The notes under the pieces: model-generated
Seen by the model: the letters and a program-made list of their open reading frames with translations, nothing else
What the model was told of the DNA's origin: nothing
Database searches by the model: none
Made by a program: the position numbers and the translations under genes
Shown here: piece by piece, positions 33,430-41,562 of the stretch
Numbering within the stretch: position 1 is the first letter of the stretch
Layout of the letters: every line of letters begins with the position of its first letter
NCBI GenBank assembly: GCA_947364365.1
Contig: CANASP010000004.1
Coordinates: 1-64,000, forward strand
DNA: 64,000 bases
Source of the DNA: an uncultured Alistipes sp.
Lineage (GTDB): Bacteria; Bacteroidota; Bacteroidia; Bacteroidales; Rikenellaceae
Reading direction: 5' to 3'

Positions 33430-34539
33430 ATGAAAAAAGTGATTTTGAGTGCAGTGCTCGCCACTGCCGCAGTATTCGCCGCCTGCTCGGGCAAGAGCAC
33501 TTCGGGCGTGCAGATGGGCAGCCTGTCGAAGTTCGACTCGCTGTCGTATGCTTTCGGCGTGAACATCGCCGCAGGCATGAACTACCAGATGGGCGACATC
33601 CCCTTCGACATGAAGGCCGTGGCCAAGGGTGTCGAAGAGGCGGCCCTCGGCAAGTCGAAGCTCGACCACGACAAGGCGATCGAGACCCTGCAGGAGTACT
33701 TCATGCACAAGCGCGGCGAGCGCGCCCACGCCATCGCCGAGAAGCGTGCCGCAGCCGACAGCGCCCGCCTGGCCCAGGGCGACTCGACCCGCGTGGAGTA
33801 TCCGCGCGCCGACGAGGCGATGTTCGACACGGAGCAGGAGCGCGAGGAGCTGTCGTACGCCTTCGGTAACGACATCGGCTTCAACGTAGCGCAGATGGGC
33901 ACCCCGCTGCAGATCGTATGGCTCAACAAGGCCATGGCCGACGTCGTGGAGGAGAAGGCCGAGATGGACGAGATGGCCGCCCAGCAGTATCTCCAGTACT
34001 ACTTCACGGAGAAGGTTCCGGCCGAGAACGCCGCCGCTTCGGAGAAGTGGCTGGCCGAGGTGGAGAAGCGCTCGGGCGTGCAGAAGACAGAGACGGGCCT
34101 GCTCTACAAGGTGGTCGAGGCCGGCGACATGTCGGTGAAGGCCAACGACGCACGCGACGAGGTGGCCGTACACTACGTGGGCCGCACGCGCGAGGGCAAG
34201 GTGTTCGACGCCTCGAAGTTCGAGAACTTCTCGAAGGAGCGTCAGGAGATGGTCCGCAAGGGCAACCCCGCGCTCTTCGACGAGAACGGCAAGCTCAAGG
34301 AGGCCGAGGAGCCCGTGCGCTTCGCGCTCAACCGCGTGATCCCCGGCTGGACCGAGGGCATGCAGCTCGTAGGCAAGGGCGGCAAGATCATCCTCTGGAT
34401 CCCCGCCGAGATGGCCTATGGCCAGCGCGGTGCCGGTCGTGACATCGGCCCCAACGAGGCGCTGGAGTTCGAGGTCGAGCTCATCGACGTAACCCCCTAC
34501 ACCGAGCCGGAGCCCGCAGCCGAAGAGGCTGCCGAGTAG
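33430..34539 (+). CDS. FKBP-type peptidyl-prolyl isomerase lipoprotein
   Basis: 369 residues. Lipobox VFAACSG. Two N-terminal FKBP_N-like helical segments (SLSYAFGVNIAAGMNY at about 36-51 and LSYAFGNDIGFNV at about 141-153) and a C-terminal FKBP domain with intact residues VAVHYVGRT, VFDASK and VIPGW, ending GPNEALEFEVELIDV. A charged insertion of about 25 residues follows FDASKFENF. It folds exported proteins by family role. Its own promoter separates it from the nhaA unit. Confidence 0.92.
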   Translation: MKKVILSAVLATAAVFAACSGKSTSGVQMGSLSKFDSLSYAFGVNIAAGMNYQMGDIPFDMKAVAKGVEEAALGKSKLDHDKAIETLQEYFMHKRGERAHAIAEKRAAADSARLAQGDSTRVEYPRADEAMFDTEQEREELSYAFGNDIGFNVAQMGTPLQIVWLNKAMADVVEEKAEMDEMAAQQYLQYYFTEKVPAENAAASEKWLAEVEKRSGVQKTETGLLYKVVEAGDMSVKANDARDEVAVHYVGRTREGKVFDASKFENFSKERQEMVRKGNPALFDENGKLKEAEEPVRFALNRVIPGWTEGMQLVGKGGKIILWIPAEMAYGQRGAGRDIGPNEALEFEVELIDVTPYTEPEPAAEEAAE

Positions 34540-34583
34540 GCTCCCTACCGCCCCGGACGACGCAAGATCGTCCGGCAACGCAA

Positions 34584-34613
34584 CGACGGCCGCCCCTTTC
34601 GGGACGGCCGTCG
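34584..34613. terminator. terminator between convergent genes
   Basis: A 9-bp stem CGACGGCCG (34584-34592) with 34605-34613 and a 12-nt loop, between the FKBP gene and the minus-strand secreted protein. The T-tract is weak. Confidence 0.65.
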
Positions 34614-34704
34614 CTCGTTTCCTCTCTCGTCGCTCGTTTCCTCTCTTCGGGCCGACGCACCGGCAGCGCCGCCGCAGCGATCGGCAGCGGTCGGCCCCGC
34701 CGCG

Positions 34705-35652
34705 TCAGAACTTGCGCACGGCACGCACCAGGAACTTCGCATTCTTGACGATACCCTCCATATAGGGGGGCTCGATCGCCGTGTGCGACGTCAGAGCCGA
34801 CGTGGCGCTCTCCTCGGTCGACGAGTAGTAGTAGACCAGCCGGTTGAGACGCTTGCCTCCGTGATCGGTCAGTGCGGCGTTGAAGCGCGCACGCGCCTTG
34901 CGGTCGAACTTCAGGCGCGAACCGCCGTTGAAGCTGTGGCCGATGGTCAGCAGCTCGTCGATCGCGGGAAGGTACCACCCGTCGCCCTTGGCCCGGCACC
35001 ACTCGAACGCCGGAAAATCGCTCCACGCGAGGCCGTTGTCGGCGATATAGCGCGCCACGGTCTGCATGTTGACCTCGCCGTCGTCGTGGGCATCGGCACC
35101 CACGGCCTTCAGTTCGGACTTGGATCCGACGCTCCAGGGCAGGTAGATCTCGTCGAGCGAGAGCAGAAGGCCGTGCGTGGCGTCGTCGGTGAGCTTGCAC
35201 ACCACGCCGCGCACGCCGTCGCGCTCGTAGTACTCGCCGATCTCGTAGCGGCGCACGATGTACTCGGGACCCGCGGCAGGTGCAGCGGGGGCGGGCTCGG
35301 CTGCGGGCCGGGCGGGTTTCTCCGCAGCAGCCGGTTTGGCAGGTTCGGCGGGCACGGCGGATTTTTCCGCCGCGGCCGGTTGGGTCTCCCCGGCGGGCTG
35401 TGCCGCGGGCTGCGCGGGGGCGAAGCGCTCGACCTCGCCGTTGGCGAAACGGATGTATTCGATCTGGACGGCGGGCAGCACGTAGGTCGGGCCGTCGGAG
35501 TTCGAGAAACGCTTGTAGCGCACCGTCTCGGGGGCGATCTCGGCGACGAGGGCCTCCACGCGCGAGGAGTCGCGCTTGACGATCAGATCTTGGGCCGAGG
35601 CGGCCGAAAGGCCGAAAAATGCTGCCAGCAGCAGCGCAAGGAGTTTTTTCAT
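34705..35652 (-). CDS. secreted protein with Ala/Pro linker and DUF1566-like C-terminus
   Basis: 315 residues from the ATG at 35652, which starts the signal peptide MKKLLALLLAAFFGLSAASA. Residues about 25-75 form a small beta domain (VKRDSSRVEALVAEIAPETV) common in Bacteroidota exported proteins. An Ala/Pro/Glu-rich linker spans about 80-130. The C-terminal ~180 residues contain WYLPAIDELLTIG, YYYSSTE and VRAVRKF, resembling the Lcl/DUF1566 fold. Function unknown. Divergent from ftsY. Confidence 0.75.
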   Translation of the reverse strand: MKKLLALLLAAFFGLSAASAQDLIVKRDSSRVEALVAEIAPETVRYKRFSNSDGPTYVLPAVQIEYIRFANGEVERFAPAQPAAQPAGETQPAAAEKSAVPAEPAKPAAAEKPARPAAEPAPAAPAAGPEYIVRRYEIGEYYERDGVRGVVCKLTDDATHGLLLSLDEIYLPWSVGSKSELKAVGADAHDDGEVNMQTVARYIADNGLAWSDFPAFEWCRAKGDGWYLPAIDELLTIGHSFNGGSRLKFDRKARARFNAALTDHGGKRLNRLVYYYSSTEESATSALTSHTAIEPPYMEGIVKNAKFLVRAVRKF

Positions 35653-35675
35653 GGTCGGATACAATGCTATTTATA

Positions 35676-35714
35676 CAAAGGTAACGCTTTTTTCGGAACT
35701 TCTTCGTACCTTTG
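35676..35714. promoter_or_regulatory. divergent promoters for the secreted protein and ftsY
   Basis: 35676-35683 reads TACCTTTG on the minus strand and 35707-35714 reads TACCTTTG on the plus strand, 25 nt before the ftsY ATG. Confidence 0.8.
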
Positions 35715-35738
35715 CGTAAATTATCATCGCGAACGCTT

Positions 35739-36770
35739 ATGGCATTTTTCGATATTTTCAAAAAGCGTCCCGCCGCCGCGCCGGCCGAGGCGACGGAGGC
35801 GACGGCGACCCGCCCCGAAGGGGCTTCGGAGGAGCAGGCGCGCCGCGAGCTCGACGCCGGACTGGAGCGGACCAAGACGGGGCTCTTCTCGAAACTGGCC
35901 CGCGCCGTAGCGGGCCGCACGACGGTCGACGCCGACGTGCTCGACGACCTGGAGGAGGTGCTCATCACCTCCGACGTGGGGGTGGAGACCACCGTGAAGA
36001 TCATCCGCCGCATCGAGGAGCGCGTGGCCCGCGACAAGTACATGGGCACGGCCGAGTTGCAGCGCATCCTGCGCGAGGAGGTCGCCGCGCTCATGGAGGA
36101 GGCCCACGCCGCCGAGGGCAACTTCGGCCTCGACGCCCGCGAGGGCGAACCCTACGTGGTGATGGTCGTGGGCGTCAACGGCGCCGGCAAGACCACGACC
36201 ATCGGCAAGCTCGCCGCGCAGCTCACGCGCATGGGCCGCCGGGTATGGATCGGCGCCGCCGACACCTTCCGCGCCGCGGCGATCGACCAGCTCAAGGTGT
36301 GGGCCGACCGCGCCGGGGCGACGATGATCCGCCAGGAGATGGGATCGGACCCCGCGTCGGTGGCTTACGACACGCTCGCCTCGGCCAAGGCCAACGGCGC
36401 CGACGTGGTACTGATCGACACGGCGGGCCGCCTGCACAACAAGATCGGCCTGATGAACGAACTGACGAAGATCCGCAACGTCATGCAGAAGGTGATCCCC
36501 GGAGCGCCCCACGAGGTGATGCTCGTGCTCGACGGCTCGACGGGGCAGAACGCCTTCGAGCAGGCGCGCCAGTTCACCGAGGCGACGCAGGTCACGTCGC
36601 TGGCCATCACCAAGCTCGACGGCACGGCTAAGGGCGGCGTGGTGATCGGCATCAGCGACCGTTTCCGCATCCCCGTGCGCTACATCGGCATCGGCGAGGG
36701 GGTGGACCACCTGCGCATCTTCGACCGCAAGGCCTTCGTCAACGCACTCTTCGGCGATGAAAAAAATTAA
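35739..36770 (+). CDS. ftsY: signal recognition particle receptor FtsY
   Basis: 343 residues from the ATG at 35739 (MAFFDIFKKR), just after the promoter. N-terminal acidic A region is short, then the NG domain with GVNGAGKTTTIGKLAAQ, DTFRAAAIDQL, DTAGRLHNK and TKLDGTAKGG. It receives SRP-ribosome complexes at the inner membrane. The stop lies inside rimO: the genes overlap by 14 bp. Confidence 0.97.
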   Translation: MAFFDIFKKRPAAAPAEATEATATRPEGASEEQARRELDAGLERTKTGLFSKLARAVAGRTTVDADVLDDLEEVLITSDVGVETTVKIIRRIEERVARDKYMGTAELQRILREEVAALMEEAHAAEGNFGLDAREGEPYVVMVVGVNGAGKTTTIGKLAAQLTRMGRRVWIGAADTFRAAAIDQLKVWADRAGATMIRQEMGSDPASVAYDTLASAKANGADVVLIDTAGRLHNKIGLMNELTKIRNVMQKVIPGAPHEVMLVLDGSTGQNAFEQARQFTEATQVTSLAITKLDGTAKGGVVIGISDRFRIPVRYIGIGEGVDHLRIFDRKAFVNALFGDEKN

Positions 36771-38058
36771 CGTCATCACGCTCGGCTGCTCCAAGAACAC
36801 GGTCGACAGCGAACACTTCATGGCGCGCCTCGCGGCGGCCGGTTACCGCGTGGTCTTCGACAGCGACCGCACCGACGCGCAGGTGGTGGTCATCAACACC
36901 TGCGGCTTCATCGGCGACGCCAAGCAGGAGTCGGTCGACATGATCCTGCGCGCGGCGGCGGCCAAGACCGCGGGCCGCATCGAACGGCTCTTCGTCATCG
37001 GCTGCCTCTCGGAGCGCTACGCCGACGAGCTGCGGGCCGAGATTCCCGAGGTCGACGACTACTTCGGGGCCCGCGACCTGGAGGGGATCGCCCACGCACT
37101 GGAGGCCGCCGGGGCTCCCGAACTCGCCACCGAGCGTCTGCTCACCACGCCGCGCCACTACGCTTACCTGAAGATCTCCGAGGGGTGCAACTGGATGTGC
37201 GGCTACTGCGCCATCCCGCTCATCCGCGGCCGCCACATCTCGGTGCCGATGGAGAGGCTGGAGGAGGAGGCCCGCAAGCTGGCAGCCGGCGGCGTGAGGG
37301 AGCTGATCGTCATCGCCCAGGACACCACCTACTACGGCGTGGATCTCTACGGGCGCCGCATGCTCGCCGAGCTGCTGCGCCGCCTGTGCCGCATCGACGG
37401 GATCGAGTGGGTGCGCCTCCACTACGCCTACCCCACGGCCTTCCCCGACGACGTCATCGAGACGATGGCCGCCGAGCCGAAGATCTGCAAATACCTCGAC
37501 ATCCCCTTCCAGCACATCTCCGACGCCCAGCTCGCGGCGATGCACCGCCGCCACACCAAGGCCGAGGCCCTGGCGCTCATCGACCGCCTGCGCGCGGCGA
37601 TCCCCGACCTGGCGCTGCGCACGACCCTGCTGGTGGGCTACCCCGGCGAGACCGAAGCCGACTTCGACGAGCTGATGGAGTTTGTCCGCACGGTGCGCTT
37701 CGAGCGGCTCGGGGTCTTCCCCTACTCCGAGGAGGAGGGGACCTACTCGGCCCGCGAGCTGCGCGACGACGTGCCCGACGCGGTCAAGCAGGAGCGCGTC
37801 GAGCGGGTGATGGCGCTCCAGCGCGAGCTGTCGCTCGAAAACAACCTCCGCCGCGTGGGGCGCACCGAGCGCATCCTCGTCGACTCGCGCCAGGGCGACT
37901 TCTATGTCGGCCGCTCGCAGTACGACTCGCCCGAGGTCGACCAGGAGATCCTGATCCCCGCGGCCGACCGGCGCCTCATACGGGGCCGCTTCTACGACGT
38001 GCGGATCGAGCGCGCGGCCGACTACGACCTCTACGGCCGCACCGTCACCCGGCGATAG
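36757..38058 (+). CDS. rimO: ribosomal protein S12 methylthiotransferase RimO
   Basis: 433 residues. N-terminal MTTase domain with cluster cysteines in LGCSKNTVDSE, NTCGFI and GCLSERY; radical SAM CNWMCGYC (CxxxCxxC); C-terminal TRAM domain. It methylthiolates Asp of ribosomal protein S12. Overlaps ftsY and ends a two-gene unit. Confidence 0.97.
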   Translation: MKKINVITLGCSKNTVDSEHFMARLAAAGYRVVFDSDRTDAQVVVINTCGFIGDAKQESVDMILRAAAAKTAGRIERLFVIGCLSERYADELRAEIPEVDDYFGARDLEGIAHALEAAGAPELATERLLTTPRHYAYLKISEGCNWMCGYCAIPLIRGRHISVPMERLEEEARKLAAGGVRELIVIAQDTTYYGVDLYGRRMLAELLRRLCRIDGIEWVRLHYAYPTAFPDDVIETMAAEPKICKYLDIPFQHISDAQLAAMHRRHTKAEALALIDRLRAAIPDLALRTTLLVGYPGETEADFDELMEFVRTVRFERLGVFPYSEEEGTYSARELRDDVPDAVKQERVERVMALQRELSLENNLRRVGRTERILVDSRQGDFYVGRSQYDSPEVDQEILIPAADRRLIRGRFYDVRIERAADYDLYGRTVTRR

Positions 38059-38155
38059 GCGGACGGAGCCGCCGAGGGATGTTCACCCGAAAATTTGTGA
38101 ATTTCCGTTCTTTTTCGTACCTTCGGGACGGTAAACCGGAACTTGACCGCAACGC

Positions 38156-38482
38156 ATGGCCGACAAAAGCGCAATCACCCTCCTTGAGAGCCGCATCCGG
38201 CAACTCCTCGACGACCACCGCCGCCTGGCGGGGCTCTGCGCGGAGCTCACGGCCGAACGCGACGCGCTGAAGGCGGCCAACCGCTCGCTCGAAGAGCGCT
38301 CGCGCGAGCTCGACGCACGCGTGGCGCGTATCGAGCTGGCCGAAGGCCTTGCGGGAGGGAACCGGGACCGGGAGCAGGCCCGCGCACGCGTCAACCGTCT
38401 TATGCGGGAGGTCGACAAGTGCATCGCGCTGCTCGGCAAGGCCGAGACGCTCCCCCCGACGCAAACGGACGAAACACGATAA
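38156..38482 (+). CDS. small coiled-coil protein upstream of zapA
   Basis: 108 residues, almost entirely a heptad-patterned coiled coil (MADKSAITLLESRIRQLLDD, LTAERDALKAANRSLEERSR), ending in a short unstructured tail. It is 12 bp before zapA, which suggests cotranscription and a divisome role comparable with ZapB, but no sequence signature proves this. The promoter is probably in the A+T-rich patch near 38090-38125 (TACCTTCG at 38118). Confidence 0.8.
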   Translation: MADKSAITLLESRIRQLLDDHRRLAGLCAELTAERDALKAANRSLEERSRELDARVARIELAEGLAGGNRDREQARARVNRLMREVDKCIALLGKAETLPPTQTDETR

Positions 38483-38494
38483 ACGAAACCGAAA

Positions 38495-38794
38495 ATGGCA
38501 CAGCAGGCGATCACCCTCAAGATAGCTGGCAAGAGCTATCCGCTCAACATCGAGAGCGGCAAGGAGGAGGTATACCGGCTGGCCGAACGCGAGGTCAACG
38601 CCTACCTCGCCCAGATAAAACAGAACAACTTCCGCAGCTGGACCGACCAGGACTATGTCGCGATGGCCGCCCTGAAGTTCGCCATCGCCAACGTCGCCCT
38701 GCGGCAGAGCCGCGAGGTGGGCGGCGAGGATCTCCGCAAGCTCGAAGCGCTCGCCGACGAGATCGACACCTACCTCAACGCCCCCGACCGCTGA
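38495..38794 (+). CDS. zapA: cell division protein ZapA
   Basis: 99 residues. Start MAQQAITLKIAGKSYPLNIE and YRLAEREVNAYL are typical of ZapA; the C-terminal half is the tetramerising coiled coil. It bundles FtsZ at mid-cell. The position before a 6S RNA candidate recalls zapA-ssrS of gammaproteobacteria. Confidence 0.95.
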   Translation: MAQQAITLKIAGKSYPLNIESGKEEVYRLAEREVNAYLAQIKQNNFRSWTDQDYVAMAALKFAIANVALRQSREVGGEDLRKLEALADEIDTYLNAPDR

Positions 38795-39180
38795 CAGCAA
38801 AGGGGCCAAAGAGAAAGGATCCCGACAGCAAAGGGCCGGAAAAGGGGCCGCCGACACCGGAGCCGGATGACCGACGCCGAAGATCGGAGCAGGGAGACGG
38901 GACAGAGAGACAGGACAGGACAGGACAGGACAGGGCAGAGACGGGACTGGAAGCGGAAAGCCGGCACCGGGAGCCGGACGGTACGCCGAAAGGCAGCCGG
39001 GGCAGAGAAACCGGCACCGGGACGGGGTTCCGCGAAGACGTCCGGCGGCCGACACCCCGGCACCGGAACCGGCCCGAAGGAGGACGAACGCAACGACAGA
39101 AAGGCGACCGCATCCGGAAGCGGTGCTACCGAAGCCGGACGAACGACAAAAAACCGACGTTCTTTTACATACCATAAGAA
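38795..39180. other. purine-rich low-complexity spacer
   Basis: About 390 bp without a supported gene. The plus strand is strongly purine-rich, contains five tandem CAGGA units at 38911-38934, and many GACCGGCACCGG-like imperfect repeats. The long frames through it are composition artefacts. Confidence 0.6.
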
Positions 39181-39189
39181 GAATCTTAC

Positions 39190-39385
39190 CCGCATAGATT
39201 CCTTAAAGCTTTGCGAAACTGAACACTTATTACATTGGGGCAACTCGGGGTGTTTCAAAACCAGGCCTCGACCCGCGAGGGTGTACGCGCGACGTACCGG
39301 TGGAAGGTTGCGATTGCCGGAGACCCCACACCTGACAATCCTGCAGATTCGTCAAACGAAAGTAAGGAATCCTATGCGGTTTTTT
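39190..39385 (+). ncRNA. ssrS: 6S RNA candidate
   Basis: The ends pair: CCGCATAG-ATTCCTTA (39190-39205) with 39363-39379, sixteen base pairs with one bulged G, followed by TTTTTT. Inside, GGTGT and ACACC arms flank a large internal loop and small hairpins (CCTCG/CGAGG, GTAC/GTAC) cap the end. A ~190-nt rod with a closed base stem, directly after zapA, is what 6S RNA looks like. It would bind RNA polymerase holoenzyme. No covariance search could be run. Confidence 0.8.
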
Positions 39386-39433
39386 CGTAACCGAAGTTAA
39401 CACGCAATATTCACTTAAAACCCAACGACAACG

Positions 39434-40984
39434 ATGTATACAAGCATCATTTTGACAGCCTGCATCTCGGCCGTCGTCGCGATAGCCGCCTACGCCGCCG
39501 TGACGAACCTCATCCTGCAGACTTCGATCCGCAAGCGCCGCGACGCAGCGCTCAAGGAGGCCGAAGCCGAGGGCGAGATGATCAAGAAGGAGAAGATGCT
39601 CCAGGCCAAGGAGAAGTTCATGCAGCTCAAGAGTGAGCACGACCGTCAGGTCAACGAGCGCAACCAGAAGGTCGCCCAGAGCGAGCAGCGCGCCCGCCAG
39701 ATCGAGCAGAACCTCGAGAACAAGCAGCGTGACCTGGACAACCGCCTGCGCGAGAACGACCGTCTGAAGGAGCAGCTCAAGAACCAGCTCCAGCTCGTCG
39801 AGCACAAGAAGGAGGAGATCGACCAGATGAAGCGCGAGCAGAACGTGCGTCTGGAGCAGATCTCGGGCATGAGCTCGGAGGACGCCAAGAACATCCTCAT
39901 CGAGAACATGAAGGCCGAGGCCAAGAGCGAGGCGGCCGCCTATGTCAACGAGACGATCGAGGAGGCCAAGCTCTCGGCTTCGAAGGAGGCCAAGCGCATC
40001 ATCGTCGCCTCGATCCAGCGCGTGGCGACCGAGACGGCCATCGAGAACGCCGTGACGGTCTTCAACATCGAAAGCGACGAGGTCAAGGGGCGCATCATCG
40101 GCCGCGAGGGGCGCAACATCCGCGCCCTGGAGGCTGCCACGGGCATCGAGATCATCGTCGACGACACCCCCGAGGCGATCATCCTCTCGGGCTTCGACCC
40201 CGTGCGCCGCGAGATCGCCCGTCTGGCCCTGCACCAGCTCGTCACCGACGGCCGCATCCATCCCGCGCGCATCGAGGAGGTCGTGGCCAAGGTACAGAAG
40301 CAGATCGAGGAGGAGATCGTCGAGGTGGGCAAGCGCACGACCATCGACCTGGGCATCCACGGCCTGCACCCCGAACTGATCCGCATGATCGGCAAGATGA
40401 AGTACCGCTCCTCCTACGGTCAGAACCTTCTCCAGCACGCCCGCGAGACGGCCAACCTGGCCGGCATCATGGCCTCGGAGCTGGGGCTCAACCCCAAGGT
40501 GGCCCGTCGCGCCGGTCTGCTGCACGACATCGGCAAGGTGCCCGACGACGAGCCCGAACTGCCGCACGCAATCATCGGCATGAAGCTCGCCGAGAAGTAC
40601 AAGGAGAAGGCCGAGGTATGCAACGCCATCGGCGCCCACCACGACGAGGTGGAGATGACCTCGCTCATCGCCCCGATCATCCAGGTGTGCGACGCCATCT
40701 CGGGCGCCCGTCCCGGTGCCCGCCGCGAGGTGGTCGAGAGCTACATCAAGCGTCTGAAGGAGATGGAGGACATCGCCCTCTCCTACCCCGGCGTGGTGAA
40801 GACCTACGCCATCCAGGCGGGTCGCGAGCTGCGCGTGATCGTCGGCGCCGACAAGCTCTCGGATCAGGAGTCGGAGGGCCTCTCGCACGAGATCGCCAAG
40901 AAGATCCAGGACGAGATGACCTATCCGGGCCAGGTGAAGATCACCGTCATCCGCGAGACCCGCGCCGTATCCTACGCCAAGTAG
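39434..40984 (+). CDS. rny: ribonuclease Y
   Basis: 516 residues: N-terminal membrane helix ([20 protein letters not shown]), a long coiled coil (about 30-200), KH domain ([17 protein letters not shown]) and HD domain ([11 protein letters not shown]). It initiates mRNA decay at the membrane. The last 53 coding bases plus stop are part of a 59-bp direct repeat with a copy downstream. Confidence 0.97.
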   Translation: MYTSIILTACISAVVAIAAYAAVTNLILQTSIRKRRDAALKEAEAEGEMIKKEKMLQAKEKFMQLKSEHDRQVNERNQKVAQSEQRARQIEQNLENKQRDLDNRLRENDRLKEQLKNQLQLVEHKKEEIDQMKREQNVRLEQISGMSSEDAKNILIENMKAEAKSEAAAYVNETIEEAKLSASKEAKRIIVASIQRVATETAIENAVTVFNIESDEVKGRIIGREGRNIRALEAATGIEIIVDDTPEAIILSGFDPVRREIARLALHQLVTDGRIHPARIEEVVAKVQKQIEEEIVEVGKRTTIDLGIHGLHPELIRMIGKMKYRSSYGQNLLQHARETANLAGIMASELGLNPKVARRAGLLHDIGKVPDDEPELPHAIIGMKLAEKYKEKAEVCNAIGAHHDEVEMTSLIAPIIQVCDAISGARPGARREVVESYIKRLKEMEDIALSYPGVVKTYAIQAGRELRVIVGADKLSDQESEGLSHEIAKKIQDEMTYPGQVKITVIRETRAVSYAK

Positions 40985-41133
40985 CGGCGGAGAACCGGAC
41001 AGGTCATGCGACGCATCCCGACATTCCCTCCTAAATCCTCCCTTTGACAAAGGGAGGACTTGAGGCCGGATCAGGGTGAAGATCACCGTCATCCGCGAGA
41101 CCCGCGCCGTATCCTACGCCAAGTAGCGGCGGA
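40933..41133 (+). repeat. 59-bp exact duplication of the rny 3' end
   Basis: 40933-40991 and 41075-41133 are identical over 59 bp, including the rny stop codon and six following bases. The 83 bp between them contain a near-perfect hairpin, TCCTCCCTTT/AAAGGGAGGA (about 41037-41059). The second copy has no start and is not a gene. Confidence 0.95.
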
Positions 41134-41149
41134 CCAATCAACACAGTGT

Positions 41150-41181
41150 GCATCCCGCAGTCATTCCAGACTGCGGGATGC
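41150..41181. terminator. strong palindrome, probable rny terminator
   Basis: A perfect 13-bp stem (41150-41162 with 41169-41181) and 6-nt loop. No long T-run follows, so the function is likely but not certain. Confidence 0.6.
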
Positions 41182-41238
41182 GCCGTTTAAGGAGCCACCG
41201 TATCATACCGTCAGGAACATCGTTCGAATGTTCAGGGC

Positions 41239-41335
41239 CGCGGCCTGCGAAGGGCGCACGAGCCGACGGCGAGCTGCGAGCCTTCGCCGGGGGAGGCTGC
41301 GGCCCGCCGGCTCCCTCGGGAGCCGACCGGTCTGC
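41239..41335 (-). repeat. dispersed ~90-bp intergenic repeat, copy 1 (inverted)
   Basis: Its reverse complement matches 50481-50570: a shared 22-bp block around GCCGGCGGGCCGCAGCC, then CGGCGAAGGC, then GCCCTTCGCAGGC(C/T)GCG in the same order and spacing. Non-coding in all frames. Confidence 0.8.
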
Positions 41336-41378
41336 ACTCGGCAAAATGCGGGCAAACCTGTTTTTGATCTGGCTTATT

Positions 41379-41523
41379 CGCACTTTGGCTGCGCCGAAGA
41401 TACTTCGCCTCGGGAAACTCAAAACAAGTTTTGGTTTCCCCTCGCTTATTCGCACTTTGGCTCCGCCGAAGATACTCCCGCTCGGAAAAATACAAACAAG
41501 TTTGCATTTTCCCCTCGCTTATT
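41379..41523 (+). repeat. promoter-embedded palindromic repeat, two units plus a partial one
   Basis: Units 41379-41450 (72 bp) and 41451-41523 (73 bp) start CGCACTTTGGCT, contain CGCCGAAGATACT and end CCCCTCGCTTATT; a partial unit lies at about 41337-41378. Layout is the same as at 33231-33378, with a diverged central part (AACAAGTTTT; ACAAGTTTGC). The true -7 box follows directly. Confidence 0.85.
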
Positions 41524-41525
41524 CG

Positions 41526-41533
41526 TATCTTTG
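41526..41533 (+). promoter_or_regulatory. tnaA promoter (-7 box)
   Basis: TATCTTTG, 30 nt before the start codon, at the end of the repeat array. Confidence 0.8.
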
Positions 41534-41562
41534 AAAAAACCAACCACCTAAAACCCAAAACC

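Noticed and set aside
41060..41551. A gene beginning in the second copy of the rny end
   Set aside because: The frame reads repeat and promoter sequence, contains no domain, and is explained by the 59-bp duplication.
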